From Mycolicibacterium iranicum (GTDB taxonomy: Bacteria; Actinomycetota; Actinomycetes; Mycobacteriales; Mycobacteriaceae), in contig NZ_LWCS01000032.1 in the NCBI RefSeq assembly GCF_001650495.1, positions 124,001-188,000 on the forward strand: a stretch of DNA of 64,000 bases, read 5' to 3'. A program made the position numbers and the translations under genes. The notes below the pieces were generated by a model. The model saw only the letters and a program-made list of their open reading frames with translations, searched no databases and had not been told where the DNA came from. Numbering within the stretch: the first letter of the stretch is position 1; every line of letters begins with the position of its first letter. This document shows positions 57,947 to 64,000 of the stretch, piece after piece.

Positions 57947-58459
57947 GTGAGCTCGATGCGCACACGAATATCCGCCATGCCGTTCGTGTTCGCAACGATT
58001 GCCGGGTGTTCGAACCTCGGACCAGTGTCGGCGGCGCCGATCAGCCCCGCTCTCAACGGCACCTACCAAGCCGTCAGCAACGGCGACTTCGCCAAGACGG
58101 ATGGCGTATACCGCGACCTACCCTCCGTGGTGTCGACGTGGACGATCGAATCTACGTGCGTCGACGTGCAAACGTGCACGGGGCGAGTCAGCAGCGACCA
58201 AGGCTGGACTGCCGACATGTACTACCAGACCCAATCCTGGCGATTGCGCCGCACCCTACCCGACTGGCAGGGCTGCCCGGACGGAACGCGGAGTACCGGC
58301 TTTCAACTGTTCTTCTTCTACCCATACTCGGGCAACGAATTCGAACCCGGTTCACCCCTGCTCGTCGGCGAGGACATCACGACGGGCCGGCCCGGCGCCT
58401 GCGGGCGCGGGTATCCGGTAGAGATCCGTCTACCGTTCAGGCTGACGAAGATAACCTGA
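57947..58459 (+). CDS. Secreted or lipid-anchored protein of unknown function
   Basis: A 170-residue protein. The N-terminus (MRTRISAMPFVFATIAGCSNLG) has a hydrophobic stretch ending in an IAGC lipobox; cleavage at VSA-AP is the alternative. The mature part starts LNGTYQAVSNGDFAKTDGVYRDLPSVVSTW and has six Cys, which suggests disulfides outside the cell. The group is mycobacterial with no known role. GTG at 57947 is used, and ATG nine bases later is possible. It lies eight bases after the MaoC gene but may be an independent cell-envelope gene, convergent with the mce run. Confidence 0.7.
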   Translation: MSSMRTRISAMPFVFATIAGCSNLGPVSAAPISPALNGTYQAVSNGDFAKTDGVYRDLPSVVSTWTIESTCVDVQTCTGRVSSDQGWTADMYYQTQSWRLRRTLPDWQGCPDGTRSTGFQLFFFYPYSGNEFEPGSPLLVGEDITTGRPGACGRGYPVEIRLPFRLTKIT

Positions 58460-58474
58460 CCGCTCCCCCGCCGG

Positions 58475-60049
58475 TTATCTCGGCATCAGCTCCTGCCATG
58501 TCGTTGCGGGGCTCACCAGATCTGTCTGCGATCCTATTGCGCCGTCCGAGGTTGCGTATTGGCCGGTGACGACGTTGTAAGGGGCTACGGCGACGGACGG
58601 CCCTTGCGCGGAGGACCCCTGGAAGGCCGAGGGCGCTGCAGCAGGCGGGATACCTGGAATTGGCTGGGGCGAAGGGATTCCCGGTGGCGCGGGTGGCGGA
58701 GGCAGTTGCGGAGCGGGCGCAGGTGCCGGGCTCACGACGGGCGGCGGAGTTCCTTCGACAGGCGCGTAGAGACGTTCGCCTTCGGAGACCCTGCCATCTG
58801 GCGGAATACCTTGCGCCACCAGGTTCGGATCGAAGGGATACGGACCCGTCGCGTGCTGGCGCATCGCCAGCGGCTCGTAAGGCTTTTCGCTGTTGCAGAT
58901 CTGCACTGTGGGCGCTCGCTTGCCAGGGTGCTCCATACATGGCGAGTTTCGCGCCCCGCGAACGCTGATCGGTGAATCCTGAGGAAGCTTGCAGTACAGG
59001 CCATCTGGGGTATCCACGACTGATTCATCCACCGGTGATCGCCATGAGGACGGCGGCAGGAAACCGACGGTGCAGACCGGCGGATCGGCAATACTGATAC
59101 CGAAGTCCGACAGCGGAATACCGGTGGGGTTGTTGGCGGGCATCGCGTAGGACTGGATGCCGGAAGCGGTCAGCGGAAGCAGAACCAGAAGCTGTTCAAT
59201 GCTCGGTCGATAGGTGACTGTCACCTGGCCCAGCGAAGTCAGGTTGGCCAAAAAGACCGGCAACGTCGGCCTCACTTGATCGAGTAGCCCCGACACCTCC
59301 TCGGCCAACCCGGGTCCGCGGTCGAGAAGACGTTGAATATCCGGATCGCTGTTCTGGATCTGCTCGGTGATCCCAGCCAGGTTGCGCGACCATGCGCGCA
59401 GGGCGTCGGCACTTTCTACCTGACCGTCCAATAGTGGCACCGCATTGTCGACCAGTCGCTGAGAATTTCCAGCGACGCTGTTGAAATCGCCGCTGAGCTG
59501 CGAACCCGAATCCATCAGCGAGCCAAGGTCATAGCCGGCGCCGGCAAGACCGCGGTACGTCTCGTCCACCAGGTCGCCCAGACGGTCCTGGGGGATTGAG
59601 GCCAGTAATGCACTGGTCTGGTCGAGAACCGGACCGATCTGCTCAGGCACCGTGACCATGGGCGCAGGGATCACCGAGCCGTCCTCAAGGTAGGGGCCAT
59701 CGGCACTGCGGGGCACGAGGTCGATGTACTGCTCGCCGACAGCGGATACACTGCGCACATTCGCTGTCAGATGTGTCGGGATTCTGGCATCGGCATTCAG
59801 TGACAGCGTTGCCACCACCTTGGTGGGCTCGAGATCGATCTCTGTGACCTTGCCGACCTGAACACCACGCAGCGTGACATTGCTGAAGCGATATAGACCG
59901 CCGCTTGCCGGTAGCTCGACCTTGACCGTCGTACGACCCAATCCGAGCAATGTGGGAACCCTGAGATAGAACAATCCCATTGCGGTGACAGCCACTACGG
60001 ATGCGATCGCGAAGAGGATGAGCTGGATGCGGATGAATCGGGTCAGCAT
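58475..60049 (-). CDS. mceF: Mce family protein MceF
   Basis: A 524-residue MceF. It starts with one membrane anchor (IRIQLILFAIASVVAVTAMGLFYLRV) and an MlaD-like Mce domain at about 40-115 (GLYRFSNVTLRGVQVGKVTEIDLEPTKVVATL). A helical region follows to about 300, then a Pro-rich C-terminus (residues 420-470). Its ATG overlaps the mceE stop by one base. It is the last gene of the operon in this window and contributes to the tunnel of the lipid importer in the periplasm. Confidence 0.95.
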   Translation of the reverse strand: MLTRFIRIQLILFAIASVVAVTAMGLFYLRVPTLLGLGRTTVKVELPASGGLYRFSNVTLRGVQVGKVTEIDLEPTKVVATLSLNADARIPTHLTANVRSVSAVGEQYIDLVPRSADGPYLEDGSVIPAPMVTVPEQIGPVLDQTSALLASIPQDRLGDLVDETYRGLAGAGYDLGSLMDSGSQLSGDFNSVAGNSQRLVDNAVPLLDGQVESADALRAWSRNLAGITEQIQNSDPDIQRLLDRGPGLAEEVSGLLDQVRPTLPVFLANLTSLGQVTVTYRPSIEQLLVLLPLTASGIQSYAMPANNPTGIPLSDFGISIADPPVCTVGFLPPSSWRSPVDESVVDTPDGLYCKLPQDSPISVRGARNSPCMEHPGKRAPTVQICNSEKPYEPLAMRQHATGPYPFDPNLVAQGIPPDGRVSEGERLYAPVEGTPPPVVSPAPAPAPQLPPPPAPPGIPSPQPIPGIPPAAAPSAFQGSSAQGPSVAVAPYNVVTGQYATSDGAIGSQTDLVSPATTWQELMPR

Positions 60050-61320
60050 CAGTTGCCTCCCAGCCCATACGGGCCGGCAAAAATAGGCGCTTGCGGGCCG
60101 CCGAGTTCTGCAGGCGCCAGCAACGGAGGCGGGTTGACGGCCATTGTCGGCGCATTCTCGGCGAACAGCTCAGGCGATGGTGCTGCCGGAGCCGCAGGGG
60201 CCCCAGGAACGGGCGCTACAGCAGCACCGGGCGGGTCATAGGAATAGTTGCGGTACCACGGGTCGCCTGGAGCCGGTACCAGCGGATTCTGTGGGATGCC
60301 AAACCTGGTTCCCAACAGAGATGTTCGGCGCAGTCGTGGAACCGTCAGGTCGATCACCGCGAAGAGATTCATGTAATCCCCACGCACTCCTCTATCGATG
60401 ATGTCCTGACTGAGCGGATATGTCGTCAGGTAGGCCAGCACCGCATCCAGATCGGGACCGACGTCGGCAAGCACGCGCAACGCAGGCTCAAGATTTTTGA
60501 GGTTGGTGACAAGGTCATCATGGACGTCGGTGACGACGTCGGTGAGAACGCTGCTGAACGTGCCAAGCGTGCGCAACGCTTCGGTGATGTTGGAACGCTG
60601 CTTGACCAGCACATCGAGAGCTTGCGGTATTTCTTTGAGAGCGCGATCCAAATCATCGCGCTGCGCGGCAAAAGTCGTCGCAAGCCGGTCCAGATTCTCG
60701 ATCGACTCGACGACGCGGTCCCGATTGGTATCGAGCACGCCGGCGACATCGTTAAGCCGCGTCAGGAGATCGCGCACCTCGTCGGTCCGTCCGGCCAGTG
60801 CCACGTCTGTGTTGCGGATGACGTCCCCGATCTGGCCTAATCCGCCACCGTTGGCAAGAGCTGACAATGTGGACAGCGTCTCTTCGGTGGAGGGGTACGT
60901 TGACGATGCGTTCAGGCCGATAGTAGAACCGCTGGGTAGGCGGCCCTGCGGAGCGTCGCCAGGAGGCGGATTGAGCGCGAGATGCATGGAACCCAGCAGG
61001 CTGGTCTGTCCGACGGTGGCAATTGCATTGGCCGGGACGACCACACCGTCTTCGACCGAGATTTCGACGTCGGCGTGCCAATCCTTTACGGTCATCGCAC
61101 CCACGCTGCCGACCACGACATCGTCGATCAGCACCGGCGAGTTCGATTCCAGCGTTCCGACGTTGGCGATCTGGACGTGAAAAGTCTGGGCCTCGGGACC
61201 GCGCCCGACTACCCCGGGTAGCGGAAGCGAGTTCAACCCGGTGAAAGAGCAACCAGTCGCAGTGAGGCCGACACTGATCGCGGCGCTGACCATTGCCGCG
61301 CACATCTTCGAAGGTGTCAT
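60049..61320 (-). CDS. mceE: Mce family lipoprotein MceE
   Basis: A 423-residue MceE starting at ATG 61320 within the mceD stop (ATGA); the longer frame to 61674 runs through mceD. A signal sequence ends in LTATGC, giving the lipid-modified Cys near residue 24. The Mce domain is at about 45-115 (FHVQIANVGTLESNSPVLIDDVVVGSVGAM). The helical part has heptad-like stretches and the C-terminus is Ala/Pro-rich. It is the lipid-anchored member of the Mce ring set. Confidence 0.95.
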   Translation of the reverse strand: MTPSKMCAAMVSAAISVGLTATGCSFTGLNSLPLPGVVGRGPEAQTFHVQIANVGTLESNSPVLIDDVVVGSVGAMTVKDWHADVEISVEDGVVVPANAIATVGQTSLLGSMHLALNPPPGDAPQGRLPSGSTIGLNASSTYPSTEETLSTLSALANGGGLGQIGDVIRNTDVALAGRTDEVRDLLTRLNDVAGVLDTNRDRVVESIENLDRLATTFAAQRDDLDRALKEIPQALDVLVKQRSNITEALRTLGTFSSVLTDVVTDVHDDLVTNLKNLEPALRVLADVGPDLDAVLAYLTTYPLSQDIIDRGVRGDYMNLFAVIDLTVPRLRRTSLLGTRFGIPQNPLVPAPGDPWYRNYSYDPPGAAVAPVPGAPAAPAAPSPELFAENAPTMAVNPPPLLAPAELGGPQAPIFAGPYGLGGN

Positions 61321-62705
61321 GGCCGAGGCGCCCCTTGTAATGGCGCCTCCGCAGGCAGCGGCGGCGGCGGTAAGTCTGCCGACGGCGCGGCCACGGGTAG
61401 AAGTAGATCTCCCACACCGGGAGTGGGGTCGCCACCCGGAAGCGGGACATAACCGGGCGGTGGAGGCACGTCGCCCGCACCCGTGTAGGCCGAGACAGCT
61501 GGCGGAATTTCGGGAGGGCTTGGAGGGGACTGCCCGCCCACGGCCGGATCCAAGTTGGCCGGGGAGTACACAATGTGCTCCGGTGAGGCGGAGGGCGCGA
61601 GGAAGGGGTTCACGGCAAAAGGCAAGTAGTTGAAGTCGATGGCGTTGAGCATGGGCCCCAGATACTGGGCGCACAGTTTGGCGGTCTCGGGTGCTGTTGC
61701 GTTCTCAACCGAACCGATTGCCGAACAGATGAACTGGAGCGGGTTGGAGAAATTGTGCAGGGCAAATGCGCCCGCTACGGCGCCTGCATCGGGGTTGTAC
61801 ATGTTGTAGAAGTTCGCGAATGCGGTGGGGGCGCCGTGCAGGAGATTCTCAAGGTCTACGCGATGGTCGGCGAGGGTCTGCGTCACGTTCGCGAGGCGTT
61901 GAACCTGTTCGGATGTTTGGTTGCGACTGCCCGCAACGAACCGTGTCACCTCGCCCGCTGCGACAGCGATGTCGCGAAGGGCCGCGTCGAGGTCTGATCT
62001 GCTGCCGTTGACTACCTCTGTAAGAGTGGCGAGGCGGTTCTGGAATTGGACGATCTGGGCGTTCGAGTCGCGAAGCGCTCCGACCACCTTATCGAGATTT
62101 GAGATGATGTCGACGATGTTGCCGCCACCGTCGGCGAATATCCTTGCTGCACGCGACAATTGGGCAAGTGTTGCGCGCAGCTTCTCACCGTTTCCTTCCA
62201 TGGCGTTCGCCGCGCTGTCAATGAGCCTACCCATCGCGCTATCCGACAGGTTCTCCTCCGGTCCTAGATCAGTGACCAGCCGCATCAATTGTTCTTTGAC
62301 CTCGTCCCACTCGACTGGGACGGCTGTCCGTTCGAGCGGAATCACTGCGCCGTCGACCATGATGGGTCCACTGTCAGCATAGGGAGGAGTGAGTTGCACA
62401 TACCGTGCTGAAATCAGGTTCTGTGGCACGATGACGGCGCGGGCTTCCGCAGAGATCGGCACGCCGCGGTCAACGGTGAGAGTCATGGTGACCTGCTCTG
62501 GTTGTCCCTGGATTTCCGTGATGGTGCCCACTTTGACACCTGCTACCCGCACGTCATCGCCGGGGTAGATACCGGTCGCACTCACGAAGTTCGCCCTGAT
62601 TTTGGTGGGGGCGAAGAACGCGCCGCGCACTATGAGAAATCCGCCGCCGACTCCCGAGACCGTCAGGGCAACGATGGATAGGAGCACCAGGAAGCGCCGC
62701 GTCAT
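61317..62705 (-). CDS. mceD: Mce family protein MceD
   Basis: A 462-residue MceD. The anchor is LVLLSIVALTVSGVGGGFLIVRG, the Mce domain about 35-110 (KIRANFVSATGIYPGDDVRVAGVKVGTITEIQ). A long helical part follows, and a strongly Pro-rich end (GAGDVPPPPGYVPLPGGD). Overlaps of four bases on both sides show tight coupling. In the assembled transporter it forms part of the six-chain tunnel between the ABC-type YrbE permease and the outer layer. Confidence 0.95.
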   Translation of the reverse strand: MTRRFLVLLSIVALTVSGVGGGFLIVRGAFFAPTKIRANFVSATGIYPGDDVRVAGVKVGTITEIQGQPEQVTMTLTVDRGVPISAEARAVIVPQNLISARYVQLTPPYADSGPIMVDGAVIPLERTAVPVEWDEVKEQLMRLVTDLGPEENLSDSAMGRLIDSAANAMEGNGEKLRATLAQLSRAARIFADGGGNIVDIISNLDKVVGALRDSNAQIVQFQNRLATLTEVVNGSRSDLDAALRDIAVAAGEVTRFVAGSRNQTSEQVQRLANVTQTLADHRVDLENLLHGAPTAFANFYNMYNPDAGAVAGAFALHNFSNPLQFICSAIGSVENATAPETAKLCAQYLGPMLNAIDFNYLPFAVNPFLAPSASPEHIVYSPANLDPAVGGQSPPSPPEIPPAVSAYTGAGDVPPPPGYVPLPGGDPTPGVGDLLLPVAAPSADLPPPPLPAEAPLQGAPRP

Positions 62706-63784
62706 CGTGACCCACCGGGGATTCCGTTGACGGGGAAAGGGAGTTCGGCTCGTGGCCCCGCGTCGTCTGGGGGTTGACCTGCATCGACGCCGCGCCGGAA
62801 TCCGAACGCGTAGTCGAGGAAAGGCTGCAGCAGTTGACCTGGTAACAGGTTGGGGATGTTGGCGGTGTAGTAGAACCCGTTCGACACCGTTTCGCCCTGC
62901 GTGAGCTGAAATTTGGCGAGACCTGGGATCGCCTGGCCGATGTTGTCACGGTTCTTCTCGAGCATGGCCGCCACCGAATTGAGACGTTCCAGCGCAGGTG
63001 CGAGTTCTTGCTCGTTATCGGCTACCAATTGGGTGAGCTGTTGGGATACCGCCGACGTGCTAGCAAGCAGGGTGACGATCTGCTGTCGACGCTCGTTCAA
63101 GACCGCGAGCAGATCGTTGGCGTTGAGGATGAGCTGATTGACCTGTTGGCTGCGGTCGGCCAGAATCCCGGTGACCTTACTTGCGCCGGCAAGCAATCGA
63201 CGAAGGTTCTCATCCTGTTCGTTAAGGGATCTCGAGAGCCGCGTCAGACCCTCCATGGTTGGTCCGACCTGGGGTGCGATGTGGTCTAGCGTCGACGCGA
63301 GCGTGTCAAGAGATTGATTGACCTGTTGAGTGTCCGTACCTGCGGTGTTCGTGGTCAATTCGTCGATCGCGGCGGTCAGCGAGTAGGGCGATGACGTTCT
63401 CGACACTGGGATCTGCGCGTTCGGCGCAAGAGTTCCCGCACCATCAGATTCGAGTGTGACGACACGTTCGCCGAGGAGAGTGCCGGTGCGGATGTGGGCA
63501 GTGGTCTGCCCGCCCAATTGCACCGTCGCATCGACGGTCATCGTGACTTCGGCGGTGCCCTTGTTGAGCGTGACGCGACTGACCTTGCCGACGACGGTGC
63601 CCGACAACGTGACGTCGGCACCTTCGGTCAGTCCACCCGCCTCAACAAACATCGCCTGATATCGCACCGACGTGGCCCACGTCTCGAGACGTTCCGGATT
63701 CAGACCGACGACGATGACGAGCACGATGAGGACGACGCCTATCACCCCAGCACGCAGCAATTGTGTCCCGCGGTACTTAAGCAT
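62702..63784 (-). CDS. mceC: Mce family protein MceC
   Basis: A 360-residue MceC starting at ATG 63784 (MLKYRGTQLLRAG); a GTG nine bases earlier with better ribosome-site spacing is equally possible. The anchor is GVIGVVLIVLVIVVGL and the Mce domain about 40-115 (YQAMFVEAGGLTEGADVTLSGTVVGKVSRVTL). The helical needle region is rich in Gln and Leu (QQVNQLILNANDLLAVLNERRQQIVTLL). The start lies inside the end of mceB, and the stop overlaps mceD. Confidence 0.93.
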   Translation of the reverse strand: MLKYRGTQLLRAGVIGVVLIVLVIVVGLNPERLETWATSVRYQAMFVEAGGLTEGADVTLSGTVVGKVSRVTLNKGTAEVTMTVDATVQLGGQTTAHIRTGTLLGERVVTLESDGAGTLAPNAQIPVSRTSSPYSLTAAIDELTTNTAGTDTQQVNQSLDTLASTLDHIAPQVGPTMEGLTRLSRSLNEQDENLRRLLAGASKVTGILADRSQQVNQLILNANDLLAVLNERRQQIVTLLASTSAVSQQLTQLVADNEQELAPALERLNSVAAMLEKNRDNIGQAIPGLAKFQLTQGETVSNGFYYTANIPNLLPGQLLQPFLDYAFGFRRGVDAGQPPDDAGPRAELPFPVNGIPGGSR

Positions 63785-64000
63785 CGGGTTCACCGCACCT
63801 TCCGCCGGGGTTGCGAATCCACGGCGCGACGACCGTCCGGCCCTGAAGGTCGCTCAGGCGGATAGTCGCCGCACAGAAGTAGTAATTAATGAAGCTGCCA
63901 TAGGCACCGATGCGCACCAGTTTTCGATAGTTGTTGGGCGCCTTCTGCAAAGCCACGTCGATCCGTTCTTTGTCCTGGTCGAGCAGCGGGGCCAGACGGG
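63777..64000 (-). CDS. mceB: Mce family protein MceB, C-terminal part (runs off the right edge)
   Basis: The last 73 codons of mceB, in frame from the window edge to TAA at 63777-63779. The end GAYGSFINYYFCAATIRLSDLQGRTVVAPW is the typical closing part of MceB proteins, with the conserved GSF.N segment and Cys. It overlaps mceC by eight bases. The N-terminal anchor and Mce domain, mceA and the yrbE genes must lie to the right. Confidence 0.9.
   Translation of the reverse strand, partial: RLAPLLDQDKERIDVALQKAPNNYRKLVRIGAYGSFINYYFCAATIRLSDLQGRTVVAPWIRNPGGRCGEPDA

Noticed and set aside
1..64000. tRNA, rRNA, CRISPR arrays, insertion sequences or phage genes
   Set aside because: No cloverleaf, repeat-spacer pattern, transposase motif or terminal inverted repeats were seen.

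Overview
The window is high-GC DNA from a mycobacterium-like actinobacterium, most probably Mycolicibacterium or Mycobacterium. The evidence is a five-gene run of an mce operon (mceB partial to mceF), a WS/DGAT acyltransferase, FadD/FadE-type enzymes in very large numbers, two F420/LLM-type oxidoreductases, a mycofactocin-coupled type SDR, an ECF41 sigma factor and mycobacterial-type small secreted proteins. I saw no tRNA, rRNA, CRISPR array, insertion sequence or origin.

Layout. (1) 1-2609, minus strand: end of a sugar-modification cluster (GT2 glycosyltransferase, glucose-1-phosphate cytidylyltransferase, C-methyltransferase running off the left edge). (2) 2610-11128: a patchwork of small unrelated units, including an AT-richer stretch, a truncated secreted-protein gene joined to a TetR remnant, an alpha/beta hydrolase and an ECF41 sigma factor sharing a two-way ECF41-type promoter, a DUF664 gene, a decayed SnoaL/DUF4440 gene, a TetR/membrane molybdopterin oxidoreductase unit, and a flavodoxin-like reductase. 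(3) 11349-57938: one roughly 46 kb catabolic island. It holds four acyl-CoA ligases, six acyl-CoA dehydrogenases, six crotonase-fold proteins, two MaoC-type hotdog proteins, five amidohydrolase-2 proteins, two dihydrodipicolinate-reductase-like proteins, two SDRs, an MDR, a P450, two LLM oxidoreductases, a thiolase-like/DUF35 pair, and an aldolase/2OG-dioxygenase/2-hydroxyacid dehydrogenase set, with TetR and IclR regulators. Genes lie in tight runs with 1-4 bp stop/start overlaps. (4) 58475-64000, minus strand: mceF, E, D, C and the end of mceB, a lipid/sterol-type importer.

How it may work together (inference): the Mce system or diffusion brings in a hydrophobic cyclic or branched compound. 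P450, LLM and 2OG oxygenases oxidise it, ligases make CoA thioesters, paired FadE-type dehydrogenases and MaoC proteins carry out modified beta-oxidation, the thiolase-like/DUF35 pair performs a retro-aldol cleavage, and amidohydrolases or crotonases act on ring C-C bonds. The substrate cannot be read from sequence.

Two regulatory signals stand out. A 16-bp inverted repeat GAGAA-N6-TTCTC recurs in at least four (probably six) promoter regions of the catabolic island and marks a candidate local regulon, possibly controlled by the TetR protein at 12935-13714. Separately, the ECF41 sigma gene and the hydrolase beside it share a palindromic divergent promoter that matches the known ECF41 signature on both strands. 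None of the six crotonase-fold proteins keeps the two catalytic glutamates of enoyl-CoA hydratase, so the usual annotation of these genes is probably wrong.
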